Assembly (NCBI GenBank): GCA_016795485.1
Contig: JAEUHM010000025.1
Coordinates: 1-64,000 of the forward strand
Length of the DNA: 64,000 nt
DNA from: Verrucomicrobiaceae bacterium
GTDB taxonomy: Bacteria; Verrucomicrobiota; Verrucomicrobiia; Verrucomicrobiales; Verrucomicrobiaceae
Direction: 5' to 3'
Shown here: piece by piece, positions 36,761 to 46,082 of the stretch
Position numbering within the stretch: position 1 is the first letter of the stretch
How the letters are laid out: every line of letters starts with the position of its first letter
The notes under the pieces: generated by a model
The model's input: the letters and a program-made list of their open reading frames with translations, nothing else
Database searches by the model: none
Told to the model about the DNA's origin: nothing
Position numbers and translations under genes: made by a program

Positions 36761-38614
36761 ATGACCTTCAGCAGCATCGCCCCACGCATTCAGCAGCGCA
36801 TTGTGTTGCGCCGTTGGCTGCTTCGTCTCGCAAAGGGCCTCACTTGGATAACCGGGGTGATTGTTCTAGCTCTTTTCGCCGCATGGTTGGGCTGGTTGCC
36901 CGATTGGGTTCCGCTAGCCGCTTTTCTGAGTTGGATCGCGGGCTGCGGCATCATCGCTTGGCGCTCACGTCCAAACGAGTATGAGGCTCTGGCACAGTGG
37001 GACAAAGTGGCCAAGCGTCGTGAGGCATTCGCTGCTGCGTGGTGGTTTGAGCGTCAGTCTCAGCCCACTCTTTTACAACAGCTTCATCTCCAAAAACAAC
37101 TTCCACTTCTTCCCACTGCGCTTCAGCAGCTCCCTCGCGATCTTCCGTTAGGATTCAAAAAAGCTCTCAGTCTCACTCTTGTCCTTGCCGTAGCACCTTT
37201 GGTCTACCATCCAGGCGATGACGCCCCAGAACCCGCGTTTGGAGAGGATGCCACCTTGGCTACGGCAAGCGAAGTAGCACGATTGGCTGAGAAACAGCAA
37301 AACATCACGCAACTCCAAGGTCTGACTGAACAGGAAAAACAAGCGCTGGCAGCATTGCAGAAGCAAATGCAGGCGACTGCTGCCGACCTAAAGGAAAAGG
37401 CCAGCCAAGCCAGCGCGCGCGATGTCATGGGCGCTCTGGACAAGGATGCACGAGCGCTGGAGGATTTGTCCAAACGCCTTGGCGCTGAACTTGGCGACTG
37501 GGCTAGCAAGGCAATGATCGCCGAACTTCAGCGGCATACTGACACGGCTGACCTTGGAGACGCCACCGCCAATCGCAAAGCCGAAGCTGCTGCGTTGGCA
37601 GCAAGTGCACTAGCCTCTCAACTTCGCCAATCAGAAATCCCACAGTCGACCTTGGACAGAATCAGCACTGCCTTTGATGATGCTGAAAGCAAAGCAGAGC
37701 CATTGGATAAAACGCGCATCGTAGGCAAACCCGTGCTCGCTGCCGCAGAAGCGCTCGCAGACAACCACGCGGACATCGCCGCTGGACATTTAGAATCACT
37801 CGCTCAGCGGATGAGGGAGATTGCTCAACGTGAATCCACACAGAAGGAACTACAGAAACTGGCCCAGCAGTTGCGCAACTCCGCAAGTCAGCGGAACAAC
37901 AACACGAACGATGGCGGCAAAGGCGGCATGACCCAAATGCAGGCCAACGCACAAAACACCAATACCCAAACACCAACGGGCCAGATGCCAAAGATGGATC
38001 AAGCATCGCCCAACGCCGTGCGTCAGGCCCAAAGCAACCTTCAACCGCCAGGACTTGGCCGCTCATCGCAAGGTGCAATGCAGCAAGGAACCATGGGAAA
38101 CGCTCAGCCAGGCCAGCAAGGAACCCTTTCTCAGTCACAAGGCATGCGTTTACAGAAAGCAGAAGGCTCGCAACAAGGTACACAAGGACGCCCTCGCTTA
38201 ATTGCACCCATCCCAGGCAAGTCTGACCAACTAAAGCCGCCGGAAACCCTTTTGATGACGCCCAATCAACCACCGCCGCCAGGCAGTCAAGGCGTCATGG
38301 TACCAATAGCGGGACGTGATCCAGGTGTCGGCACAGCTGAGCTCAATAGCACTCCAACCGAACAGCAAAAAGCAGGACAATCCTCAGTGGTGAACGCGAA
38401 TGCTGGCACTGATGGCACATCCACTACGCGCTCCGTTCAAGGCAAAGAAGTGCGGGACGAAGCCGCAACCCGAGGCACGTCCAACGACACTCTTCAGCAG
38501 ATCCAGCGTGAAGAATCAGGCCTCGACGACCTCGCACTGCCTCCAAGTCGCCGCGAACACATCCGCCGCTACTTCCAGCAACTCCGGAAGCAGTTCGAGA
38601 AGGACAATGAATAA
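36761..38614 (+). CDS. Membrane-anchored coiled-coil protein of unknown function
   Basis: A 617-residue protein. The N-terminus has two or three membrane segments (about residues 28-48, 52-66 and 131-146). Residues 165-380 are helical and rich in A, E, K and Q, consistent with long coiled coils. Residues 385-580 are Gln/Gly/Asn/Pro-rich low complexity, and the tail (LALPPSRREHIRRYFQQLRKQFEKD) is basic and conserved-looking. The tail and layout resemble large membrane proteins that accompany DUF58/MoxR loci in PVC bacteria. A DUF58 gene does occur 5 kb away, but I cannot name a family. The low-complexity part probably spans the periplasm. Confidence 0.7.
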   Translation: MTFSSIAPRIQQRIVLRRWLLRLAKGLTWITGVIVLALFAAWLGWLPDWVPLAAFLSWIAGCGIIAWRSRPNEYEALAQWDKVAKRREAFAAAWWFERQSQPTLLQQLHLQKQLPLLPTALQQLPRDLPLGFKKALSLTLVLAVAPLVYHPGDDAPEPAFGEDATLATASEVARLAEKQQNITQLQGLTEQEKQALAALQKQMQATAADLKEKASQASARDVMGALDKDARALEDLSKRLGAELGDWASKAMIAELQRHTDTADLGDATANRKAEAAALAASALASQLRQSEIPQSTLDRISTAFDDAESKAEPLDKTRIVGKPVLAAAEALADNHADIAAGHLESLAQRMREIAQRESTQKELQKLAQQLRNSASQRNNNTNDGGKGGMTQMQANAQNTNTQTPTGQMPKMDQASPNAVRQAQSNLQPPGLGRSSQGAMQQGTMGNAQPGQQGTLSQSQGMRLQKAEGSQQGTQGRPRLIAPIPGKSDQLKPPETLLMTPNQPPPPGSQGVMVPIAGRDPGVGTAELNSTPTEQQKAGQSSVVNANAGTDGTSTTRSVQGKEVRDEAATRGTSNDTLQQIQREESGLDDLALPPSRREHIRRYFQQLRKQFEKDNE

Positions 38615-38617
38615 ATG

Positions 38618-38646
38618 GAGTGGGGCTAGACCAAACCGCCCCACTC
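38618..38646. terminator. Hairpin between convergent genes
   Basis: GAGTGGGGC (38618-38626) and GCCCCACTC (38638-38646) form a perfect 9-bp GC-rich stem with an 11-base loop, starting 4 bp after one stop codon and ending 20 bp before the convergent stop. It is placed to act as a bidirectional terminator. There is no T-run on either side. Confidence 0.6.
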
Positions 38647-38666
38647 ACTCTACGAAACTAAGGCGC

Positions 38667-39101
38667 TTAGGATTTAGAAGCAGAGCCCGCTTTGGCCAGA
38701 ACACCATCAAGTGTCTTCGCAAATGCTTCAGGCGAACTGCTACCCACCTGCTTGTCGATGGGATTGCCTTGAGCGTCGAGGAACTGGATGTGCGGAATGC
38801 CGCGCACACCGTATTTCTCGCCTTCTCGATTGTTCCCTGAATCATCAACATCCAGGTAGGCCCAGATAAACTTGTCGTGATAGGCTTTAATCGCCTCGCT
38901 CGGGTAGACTTCCTTCTTCATGGTCTGGCATGGAGGACACCAGCTAGCCGAGAACACCAAAATGACTGGCTTGCCTTCCTTTTTGGCCGCCCCGAGGGCA
39001 ACCCCGGCGGACGATCTGAACTTGGGACTTCCTTTTGGAAAGTCACTGGCGAGCAGCGTGACGGTGACTGCGGTAAGAATGAGTGCGATCAACTTTTTCA
39101 T
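38667..39101 (-). CDS. Periplasmic thioredoxin-like protein
   Basis: A 144-residue exported thioredoxin-fold protein. The signal peptide (MKKLIALILTAVTVTLLA) starts at the ATG at 39101; 14 additional upstream codons are not signal-like. The active site is WCPPC within FSASWCPPCQTMKKEV, and the cis-Pro loop is RGIPHIQFLD. The WCPPC spacing and the Y-P after it resemble the thioredoxin_7/DsbD-gamma type, so disulfide reduction or cytochrome maturation in the periplasm is likely. It is convergent with the coiled-coil protein, with a hairpin between them. Confidence 0.87.
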   Translation of the reverse strand: MKKLIALILTAVTVTLLASDFPKGSPKFRSSAGVALGAAKKEGKPVILVFSASWCPPCQTMKKEVYPSEAIKAYHDKFIWAYLDVDDSGNNREGEKYGVRGIPHIQFLDAQGNPIDKQVGSSSPEAFAKTLDGVLAKAGSASKS

Positions 39102-39214
39102 AGCGATGGTAGATGTCGTTTGTCTTCTCTTGGATGAACCCATCTTTTGACAGGCTACCTAACATCCTACGTCCATCCCCTTACGAAGGTCAACTGTTTG
39201 AGAAACTTTGTCTA

Positions 39215-39742
39215 TCACCCCTCACCCAACAGAGCGCCAACTCCCGCCCCCAGCACTGGCACTGCTAGGTGCAACCAAGGATGAATCACCCCCTGCCGCG
39301 CTATCTCCCGCCCAAACTCCGTGCTCATGTAGTAAGGATCAGGCACAGCGCCCACGCGCCCTAAATCCAGCCGATCTGCATCCCAACAAGTGCCAATCGT
39401 CGGATCGCTGTGATGCAAGGCTTCCGTGTGCCGCTCACAGGCCAGATAGAGCCGCTGGAAGTCTGGGTCAGGCAGGTCAAACCACTTGCCCCTCACTTTC
39501 GCTGCAAACTCCCCACCGCGGCGTCCATGTCCAGGATCATGCCCATCATTCTCACGCTTACAGTCGTGAAATATGGCGAACAACCTCACGACATCCACAT
39601 TCGCGCCCGTCCGTGCCGCAAGAATACAGCCATTTCGCTCCACACGTCTCCAATGGTCGGGACCGTGGACAGAAAAAACGTCCCGCTGGTGAGGTTCATT
39701 GATCACCGCATGCCATAGAGACTCGAAGTCGATGGCGCTCAT
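39215..39742 (-). CDS. HD-domain hydrolase
   Basis: A 175-residue protein with a complete HD metal site: His in HGPDHWRRV (about residue 26), His-Asp in FAIFHDCKRE (about 58-59), His in ERHTEALHHS (about 103), and Asp in WDADRLDLGR (about 121). HD proteins of this size are phosphohydrolases of nucleotides or related compounds; the substrate is not predictable. It is 11 bp downstream of a small unknown gene on the same strand and is probably co-transcribed. The C-terminal tail is Gly/Ala/Val-rich and mildly hydrophobic. Confidence 0.82.
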   Translation of the reverse strand: MSAIDFESLWHAVINEPHQRDVFSVHGPDHWRRVERNGCILAARTGANVDVVRLFAIFHDCKRENDGHDPGHGRRGGEFAAKVRGKWFDLPDPDFQRLYLACERHTEALHHSDPTIGTCWDADRLDLGRVGAVPDPYYMSTEFGREIARQGVIHPWLHLAVPVLGAGVGALLGEG

Positions 39743-39753
39743 GGCCCTTCAGT

Positions 39754-40032
39754 TCAGTCCGTCGTAATCCCCGTGCCATCCAAGTCGGCAATGATCTTGT
39801 CCAGCCCCTCCACAAACTTGTAGGGCAATCTCTTCCTCTGATACTTCCGCCAGATCACATCGCGCAAACTCTTCCACAGTTCCAGGTCCGGATTCTCCAC
39901 TGGCTTCCAGTCCTCATCCTCCGGCTCCAACATGCCTATCCGCCACGCTCTACTGTCCCAGTAGCCACGAAACTTGCGCTTCACGCCGTCTTCGCCCTGC
40001 TCGCGCCATTCATGAATCTGGTTCTTGGTCAT
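39754..40032 (-). CDS. Small uncharacterised protein
   Basis: A 92-residue charged, Trp-rich protein (seven Trp) starting at the ATG at 40032. I recognise no domain. The composition (blocks such as RKFRGYWDSRAW, EDEDWKPVENPD, VIWRKYQRKRLPYKF) looks like a real soluble protein. It lies 11 bp upstream of the HD hydrolase, so the two probably form one transcript. It is divergent from the CPBP protease gene across a short gap. Confidence 0.6.
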   Translation of the reverse strand: MTKNQIHEWREQGEDGVKRKFRGYWDSRAWRIGMLEPEDEDWKPVENPDLELWKSLRDVIWRKYQRKRLPYKFVEGLDKIIADLDGTGITTD

Positions 40033-40087
40033 TCGATGTTAAAAACTATTGCCTGTCTCACGCCGAGAATGCGCTAGATTGGCCGCG

Positions 40088-41074
40088 GTGCAACCCTCTG
40101 ACTCGCCTGCTCAACGTTCTTCCCTCTGGAAGCTCCTCGGATGTGTAGCGCTGATCCTTGTCATCGGATCAGCGATTTCCCCTCTGCTCTATTGGTTCGG
40201 CAAAGGTCTGCTCAAAAGCCTCCATGAGTCTGGTTTCGCTTCCTACGCCCAGCAAAAGCAACACTGGCTCTGGTCAGAGATCGCACGGGCAAATTTCCCT
40301 CGGTTTTTCAATCGCTCCATCTTGGTTGCTGCCGTCGTTGTCCTGCCTTTTTACATTCTTCGTTCAGGCATGGATCGCACACTCCTGCCCAGCTTGAAGC
40401 CCCAAAAGAGCGACATGCTCCAGATGGGAGCAGGCTTTGTTCTGGCAGCGGTCTTCTTGCTCGAGATGGGCTACTTGATGGTCAAATATGGCATCTACAC
40501 CTGGCGGACCGATGCGCCATGGCTCGGGCTGGGACCACCTCTCACCGCTGCCCTCAGTGTGGCCGTCGTGGAAGAGATCGTGTTCCGTGGATTCATTTAC
40601 GGTCTGTTAGCTCGCTCCATGTCAGCCACGGGGGCCTTGTGGTGGACCACTGGCATCTTCGCCGCCGTTCACTTCATGAAACCCGCAGATGGCATCATGC
40701 CGTTGGGCAGTGAAGTGCATCTCACGACAGGCTTTTGGCTAGCTGGGCAGATCCTGGCCAACTTTGCAAAAGTAAACTTCCTCCTCGCCGAGTTCCTCAC
40801 TTTGGCAGCCGTGGGCTGGGCTTTGACCAAAGCACGCGCGGTCACCGGCACTCTATGGCTCTCCATCGGGCTTCACGCCGGTTGGGTTTTTGGTCTCAAA
40901 TACTTCAGCGCTCTCACCAAGACGAGCAAAGCCGTCCGTCTGGGCGATCACATGCCTTGGTTTGGTGAAAACCTGCGAGTGGGGTTGGTTTCATTCCTCG
41001 TGGTGACGCTCACCGGTTGGCTTGCTATCCAAGCGGCCCCGCATCTCAGAAGAAAACAGCCTCCGATCTCCTGA
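40088..41074 (+). CDS. CPBP-family intramembrane metalloprotease
   Basis: A 328-residue membrane protein of the CPBP/Rce1-like family (CAAX protease-like). Motif 1 is VVEEIVFRGFIYG (EExxxR), motif 2 is FAAVHF (FxxxH) and motif 3 is GLHAGWVFG. These supply the acidic and His residues of the active site in the membrane. About eight membrane segments are seen. The GTG at 40088 is chosen; a TTG at 40049 in frame is an alternative, and neither has a good ribosome site. Bacterial members act in peptide processing, immunity or regulation; no partner peptide is evident here. It ends 66 bp before the tRNA-Leu gene. Confidence 0.83.
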   Translation: MQPSDSPAQRSSLWKLLGCVALILVIGSAISPLLYWFGKGLLKSLHESGFASYAQQKQHWLWSEIARANFPRFFNRSILVAAVVVLPFYILRSGMDRTLLPSLKPQKSDMLQMGAGFVLAAVFLLEMGYLMVKYGIYTWRTDAPWLGLGPPLTAALSVAVVEEIVFRGFIYGLLARSMSATGALWWTTGIFAAVHFMKPADGIMPLGSEVHLTTGFWLAGQILANFAKVNFLLAEFLTLAAVGWALTKARAVTGTLWLSIGLHAGWVFGLKYFSALTKTSKAVRLGDHMPWFGENLRVGLVSFLVVTLTGWLAIQAAPHLRRKQPPIS

Positions 41075-41140
41075 GCAAGCCACAAACCGGTTGCTCCCTT
41101 CACCAGGAGACGCAACCTTGTCCCCCTTCATGCAACCCAG

Positions 41141-41225
41141 GCCCGGGTGGCGGAATTGGTAGACGCGCCAGACTTAGGATCTGGTTTGGAAACAAGTGCA
41201 GGTTCGAGTCCTGTCCCGGGCACCA
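41141..41225 (+). tRNA. tRNA-Leu (anticodon UAG)
   Basis: An 85-base tRNA including the encoded CCA. The acceptor stem is GCCCGGG paired with CCCGGGC. The anticodon stem CCAGA/TCTGG encloses the loop CTTAGGA with anticodon TAG, a long class II variable arm follows, and the T-arm contains GGTTCGAGTCC. The D-arm has the Leu-type GGCGGAATTGGTAGACGC. Its last 39 bases are repeated exactly at 53801-53839, showing that it served as an integration site. The gene remains complete at this end. Confidence 0.98.
41187..41225 (+). repeat. Island attachment site, left copy (within tRNA-Leu 3' end)
   Basis: These 39 bp (variable arm, T-arm, acceptor 3' strand and CCA of tRNA-Leu) are identical to 53801-53839, in the same orientation. 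The flanking bases differ on both sides. Direct repeats of a tRNA 3' end are the typical trace of tyrosine-recombinase integration. Confidence 0.93.
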
Positions 41226-41309
41226 CCAGAAGTGCGGCGCGGTGAAGTGTTTTTGCACGAAAGCACCTGTGCCATTTTTTGCTTAAGCCACTGGCACGAT
41301 TGCCACAGC

Positions 41310-42014
41310 CTACAGGTCCATTGCTGCTCCGTTTGTGCGGAGCCAATCTTTGCGTTCGCGGTAGTCAGGGATCAGCTTGTCCACCTCGTTCCAAAACGCC
41401 TCCGTATGGTCAAGGTGGTGCAGGTGGCACAGTTCGTGAACTACGATGTAATCAATGACGCTTGCCGGTGCCATTATGCACTTCCAGTGGAAGGCGAGAT
41501 TGCCATTGGCCGAGCATGAGGCCCAGCGGTTCTTGAGATCGCGGACCGCAACCCGGCGGGACGCCACGCCGACTTTGGGTGCGAAGTAGGCCACACGCTG
41601 GCTAATGCGTTCAAGGGCGCGCTCAGTGAGATAGTGGCGCAACGCTTCCTTTGCGCGCGTCGCATGGCCAGATTCCACAAGGTCGCGTCGCATACAGAAG
41701 CGACCACTCTTTAGCTGCACAGGTTCCTCCTGATTAGCGACCAGTAGAAGGCGATACGAGCGCCCCAGATAGAGAAAGCCTTCGCCGTTGCGATACCCGC
41801 GCAAGACGCGTGTAGCGTTGGCATCCCGCCATTCGGCCAGGGTTTTGTAAATCCATAGCTTTCGTGACTCCACAATGGTCCGAATCCGTCGGTCCGTGAG
41901 TGCTTTTGGTGCACGCACCAAAACCCGCCCGTCGCGCTCAACAACGATGTCTGCTGTCTTGCGACGACTCCGGATCACCGTGTAGCTTAGATCTTTGTCA
42001 CAAGTAACGGTCAT
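41310..42014 (-). CDS. YgjP/DUF45 (SprT-like) zinc metallopeptidase
   Basis: A 234-residue protein with the zinc-protease motif VVHELCHLHHLDHTEAFW (HExxH plus downstream His) near residue 190, preceded by the family block KNRWASCSANGNLAFHW. These are hallmarks of the YgjP-like M48/DUF45 family. Such genes are often found next to type I restriction genes; why is unknown, and control or clean-up of the restriction complex has been suggested only by association. The start overlaps hsdR by 4 bp (ATGA), so translation is coupled. It is the last gene of the island's operon, 84 bp from the tRNA. Confidence 0.88.
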   Translation of the reverse strand: MTVTCDKDLSYTVIRSRRKTADIVVERDGRVLVRAPKALTDRRIRTIVESRKLWIYKTLAEWRDANATRVLRGYRNGEGFLYLGRSYRLLLVANQEEPVQLKSGRFCMRRDLVESGHATRAKEALRHYLTERALERISQRVAYFAPKVGVASRRVAVRDLKNRWASCSANGNLAFHWKCIMAPASVIDYIVVHELCHLHHLDHTEAFWNEVDKLIPDYRERKDWLRTNGAAMDL

Positions 42015-45000
42015 TGGATCAGCTCATTGTGGCGTTTCTCTGCCAGTTTCACGATTTCCACAGCGATGCGCTCTTGCTTGGCCATCATCTGCGGTATTCC
42101 CGAGCACAAAATCTCGGTGCCGATGCTGCCTCGCAGCTTCTTTACTTCGATGGGCTTCTTCCAGAAGTCGATGATGTCGATAGTTGATTGCAGAGTCTCG
42201 ACCACGTTTACCACGAGCGTTTTCAGTGATTCACAGTGCTCGGATGGAACCTCACCATTCTCGAAGCCGATCTGAACCACGAACTCATAAAAGGTAGTCG
42301 CCTCCCGGCTCATCCCGTCGTGGGTGTATTTTCGGCCTTCGACGGCTTTCAGGCGCAGTTTTTCATACTCTTGCACCAGCACCTTCCAGTTGTCCTGATG
42401 CTCTTGAATCAGCCGCTCCAGCTTCTCACTGAGCTTTTTATAGAAGGCGGGATCTTCGTCAAAGTGGACCGTGCAGTGCTTGCGGATGGCGTGCTCCATC
42501 TCGCTGGCCTTCGCCTCAGGATCACCTTGGGAATGCCTCTGCACATTGGCGATGAAGTCGTCGGACAGCAGCTCAATCGGCGGGATCTTGGGATTGATAC
42601 CCAGGTCGATCAGGTGCTCGTTGATGAGCGCCTTCACCTTGGCTCCGGCATCGGCGATGTTCAGTGATTCATCCTTGTAGCGTTCTTTCACCATGCGCAG
42701 CAAGTAACCAAATCGCCGGGCAGGGCCACGATATGGATGCCCTGCGGCATTGGGCAGTATGAGATTCAAGCTCTGGAGAAACCGACTGAGATACACCTCG
42801 AAATCGGCTCTTCGCTTGATGTCCTTCATGGCCGTGACTGCCGCATGGATCACTGCCACATCAGCCTCGGGGCTGGCTAGCGTGCCTTTGACAAAGGCTT
42901 CAATCTCTCTCACTCCGGCGGCGCGGAAGTGTTGCAGCAGGCGGGTGTAGCGCTCTTCAAGAATCGGCAGTTCCGTCAGCAAATCTTTGAGACCGTTTTG
43001 CAGATCGGCGGCATCTTCCTCGGCATAGATGGAGAGCGCGCCAGAAAGGTGGTTGGCCAGACCGATGTAATCGACAACGAAGCCTCGCTGCTTGCCTCGT
43101 GTTACCCGATTCACGCGGGCGATGGCTTGCAACAGATTGTGCTCGCGGAGGCGCTTGTCGATATACATCACCTGCTCGACCGGCGCATCGAAGCCGGTTA
43201 GCAGCATGTCGCAGACGATCAAAAAAGCGATACCCGTCAGTTCCTTGTCTGGGTCCTCCAGATCGAACGGCTTGCAGAAGTTCTCCACGGCATTCCAGCG
43301 CCGCGCCTCTTTGCGCGCCTCGGTGATGGACGCCAGTTCATTGGTCGCATCTGACGACACCACGACCACCGTCTTCAGGAAGGCGATGCGCCGGATGAGA
43401 TCGGCGTCTGGCTGCGGCTTCAGCTTCTCGTTGTCGAGTCTTTCGCAGAGAGCTGCGCGGATCGCTTTTTGATACCGGATAGCGGCCAGTTTCGAGTGAC
43501 ACACCACCTGCGCCTTGAATCCGTCAGGCAGGATGTTGTCGATATAGTGTGCCACGAGATCATCCGCGATTGCCTGGATGCGCTTCTCCGCCTCAAGGAT
43601 GTCACCGCCGGCACCATACTTCTTCTTGATCGCCTCGATCTCCGCAGGTGTGCGATAGCGGAAGAGGTCTTCAAATTTCGTGTCAAAGCCATGTTTGTCC
43701 CTCAGCGCCGTATCCGCCGTTCGGCCCTCGTAGAGGATTTGAAGCGTCGCGCCGTCATGCACGGCGTCCATCAGCTTGTAGGTGTCAATGTATTCGCCGA
43801 AGCGTTTCGTGGTGCGCTTGTTGCCGTGTTGCTCGGTGATCAACGGCGTGCCGGTGAAAGCAATGCGCGTAGCGTTGGGGAAAGCCTCGAAGATGTTGTC
43901 TCCGTAGTCCGAGCCCTGCGTTCGATGCGCCTCATCAATCATGAGGAGAATGCGCTCGGAGCGATTCACCACGCCGAAGGTATCGCCAGAAGGCGGCGCT
44001 CCGTAAGTCACTAGCGCCTCGCGCAGGACCATGGGCACCTCTTCGACGCGCTCCATGAACTTGTGCGTCATCACCATGTTGATGTCAGAGGCACCGCCGC
44101 CCAGGTGCTCGCGGAGCTGGGCCGTGCTTTCAATGACATTCACCTTGCCGCCGATGAGCTTCGCAGTGGCGGCGAGCTGCTCTTCCAGGTCGATGCGATC
44201 ATTGATCAGGAGGATCTTGAAATCAGCCAAATCAGCCGCCGCTCGCATCATTCGAGCTACAAAGACCATCGTCAGCGACTTCCCCGATCCTTGCGTATGC
44301 CAAACCACACCCGAGCGCGCTTCTGGGCTCTTGCCCGCGCGCAAACGCTCGATGATCCGGCACGCTGCCCGGTATTGCTGATAGCGGCAGACCACCTTCA
44401 CTCGCTTGCCATCGTCCGTGTCCATGAACACGGAGCACGTTCGCAGCAGATGTAGCAGAGTCGCTGGTGGCAGCATTCCCTGGATCAGCCGCTCTTGCTC
44501 GCGCTCCACGCCCAGCGGCGGCGTATATTGGCGGTTGGACTCCGGCCAGATGTCCTTCCAGGCATAGAAGTGCTCGTAGCCAGAACTGATGCTGCCATAC
44601 GCAGCCTTCTCCCCGCAGGTGGAGATCAAGAGCAAGTTTGTGTGAAACAGGCGCGGCTCGCCTTCGCGCAGACCGGCGGCTTTCGTCTCCTTGCGGCCGT
44701 CGCGGTAGCGCAGCAGTTGCTCAAAAGCCGCGTGCATTGGATTGGCCGTGGTAGCATCGCCGATCTTCGCCTCCACAAACACCAGCGGGATGCCGTTCAC
44801 AAAGAGCACGATGTCCGGGATGATGAACTCCTTCACACAGCCCGGCGTGTCGATGCGGAACTGGTTGATCGCATGAAAAGTGTTCCGCTCCGGGTGCTCG
44901 AAGTCGATGAGCTTCACCACGGGGTCAGGCTCGCCGGTTTCCTCGTTGCGATCCACCTGCGCTTTGAACAGCAGCTTCTGGATCTCCTCATTCGCTTCGA

Positions 45001-45247
45001 GCAGTGTCCGGTTGGGTTGCCGAAGGATCTGGCTGCGCAGGTCGTCGAGTTGCCGGTCCGTCAGCCAGGGATTGATGGCCTTCACTGATTCACGAAAGAC
45101 CTCAGGTAGCAGCCACTCGCGAAAGGTCTTCCGCAGGCTCTTGGCCGGGTCACACGGGATCATGCCATTCACTTGCTCCACCACCGTCCACCGCAGCGCC
45201 GCAAGCTGGTCGAGGAAGGGCTTTTCGACGTGGAGGTATTCCGACAT
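42011..45247 (-). CDS. hsdR: Type I restriction enzyme, R subunit
   Basis: A 1,078-residue motor/nuclease subunit that cleaves unmodified DNA together with HsdM and HsdS. The N-terminal nuclease domain shows PDIVLFVNGIPLVFVEAK (PD...EAK, Mg-binding). The helicase motor has Walker A in HTQGSGKSLTMVF, the DEAH box IDEAHRTQ and motif III FTGTPL. The C-terminal helical domain has the length expected for binding the methylase. It is separated from hsdM and hsdS by four genes. Its start lies only 7 bp after the AbiEii-like toxin stop, which puts it in the toxin-antitoxin transcription unit. No frameshift or missing motif is seen, so it is probably active. Confidence 0.96.
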   Translation of the reverse strand: MSEYLHVEKPFLDQLAALRWTVVEQVNGMIPCDPAKSLRKTFREWLLPEVFRESVKAINPWLTDRQLDDLRSQILRQPNRTLLEANEEIQKLLFKAQVDRNEETGEPDPVVKLIDFEHPERNTFHAINQFRIDTPGCVKEFIIPDIVLFVNGIPLVFVEAKIGDATTANPMHAAFEQLLRYRDGRKETKAAGLREGEPRLFHTNLLLISTCGEKAAYGSISSGYEHFYAWKDIWPESNRQYTPPLGVEREQERLIQGMLPPATLLHLLRTCSVFMDTDDGKRVKVVCRYQQYRAACRIIERLRAGKSPEARSGVVWHTQGSGKSLTMVFVARMMRAAADLADFKILLINDRIDLEEQLAATAKLIGGKVNVIESTAQLREHLGGGASDINMVMTHKFMERVEEVPMVLREALVTYGAPPSGDTFGVVNRSERILLMIDEAHRTQGSDYGDNIFEAFPNATRIAFTGTPLITEQHGNKRTTKRFGEYIDTYKLMDAVHDGATLQILYEGRTADTALRDKHGFDTKFEDLFRYRTPAEIEAIKKKYGAGGDILEAEKRIQAIADDLVAHYIDNILPDGFKAQVVCHSKLAAIRYQKAIRAALCERLDNEKLKPQPDADLIRRIAFLKTVVVVSSDATNELASITEARKEARRWNAVENFCKPFDLEDPDKELTGIAFLIVCDMLLTGFDAPVEQVMYIDKRLREHNLLQAIARVNRVTRGKQRGFVVDYIGLANHLSGALSIYAEEDAADLQNGLKDLLTELPILEERYTRLLQHFRAAGVREIEAFVKGTLASPEADVAVIHAAVTAMKDIKRRADFEVYLSRFLQSLNLILPNAAGHPYRGPARRFGYLLRMVKERYKDESLNIADAGAKVKALINEHLIDLGINPKIPPIELLSDDFIANVQRHSQGDPEAKASEMEHAIRKHCTVHFDEDPAFYKKLSEKLERLIQEHQDNWKVLVQEYEKLRLKAVEGRKYTHDGMSREATTFYEFVVQIGFENGEVPSEHCESLKTLVVNVVETLQSTIDIIDFWKKPIEVKKLRGSIGTEILCSGIPQMMAKQERIAVEIVKLAEKRHNELIQ

Positions 45248-45254
45248 GAGAACA

Positions 45255-46082
45255 CTAAGCTAGCAGCGCTTCAGCGAGCGTCACGCACTGCTGGCGGATT
45301 TGCTGGGAGGCCTCAGCGAACTCGGCGGACTCATGCTCCTCGCCAAGACGAAAGGCGGCGCATGACATCGGGCCAAGAGCGTCCGCCGAGCCAAAGTAGT
45401 TTTGCAGCGCATGGATCGCATGCGGCACTCCACGATTTCCCGCTTCCTTCTCCGCCTGAAATCCGGCCACCGCAGCCCGATGCCCATCAAGATATTCCAT
45501 TCCCAGATACAGGATGTCATGCATGTCCTTCGGAGCCTTGCGCCCCACCGGACCACCGAAGGCATTCAGCTTGAGCACCAGCATCGGCCCCACCTCGGCC
45601 ACCCGAATTTGCTCGTGCTGCTCGACTCCCACTAGGTTCATGCCTGACACCGCCACCCAGCGGCTGCACTCCCTGGCCCGGTCGATTCCGGGCACGATGC
45701 CCACCGGCAAGCCATCATCTACGATGGCCGTGCCCGTGTCCGCCTTGGCGTCATCCGTCAGCAGGTCCACAAACAACTCCATCTCAGGGAAACGGCGCAC
45801 GAAACGGTTTCCGGCCCAGCGAAATCCGTGAGCGGACAAGGTGTCCTTGATACTCCCATACATCCCGCTAGAGGCCCCCACACTGATACCGAAATCCACG
45901 TCCAGTGTCACAGGACCGGGCATTCCTTCCATGGGAGGCTTTGTCAGATGCCTGACGGCCAGACCTCCCACGAGGACTAAGTCATCGCGGTAGGCCGCCA
46001 GGCAATCCCAAACCGTCAGGAGCGCCCGCTGAGGCAGGTCCATGCTGCCGGGTGGGTATTGGGTGAAGGTTTCGTATTTCAT
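45255..46082 (-). CDS. AbiEii-like nucleotidyltransferase toxin
   Basis: A 275-residue protein of the nucleotidyltransferase AbiEii/AbiGii kind. The NTase signature is readable: LVGGLAVRHL (GG helix start), then TLDVDFGI (DxD metal ligands), and further on LVLKLNAFGG...RKAPKDMHDI, matching the Lys/KDxxD block of AbiEii. Such toxins modify tRNA or other targets and can block phage growth. The start at 46082 overlaps the antitoxin stop (ATGA); an ATG at 46100 is possible. The gene order of antitoxin first, toxin second, with 4-bp overlap, is typical of AbiE. hsdR follows after 7 bp. Overall identity to known toxins is uncertain, hence moderate confidence. Confidence 0.72.
   Translation of the reverse strand: MKYETFTQYPPGSMDLPQRALLTVWDCLAAYRDDLVLVGGLAVRHLTKPPMEGMPGPVTLDVDFGISVGASSGMYGSIKDTLSAHGFRWAGNRFVRRFPEMELFVDLLTDDAKADTGTAIVDDGLPVGIVPGIDRARECSRWVAVSGMNLVGVEQHEQIRVAEVGPMLVLKLNAFGGPVGRKAPKDMHDILYLGMEYLDGHRAAVAGFQAEKEAGNRGVPHAIHALQNYFGSADALGPMSCAAFRLGEEHESAEFAEASQQIRQQCVTLAEALLA

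Noticed and set aside
41226-41309. Integrase remnant between the tRNA and the metallopeptidase
   Set aside because: Only 84 bp, with no tyrosine-recombinase motifs in any frame.
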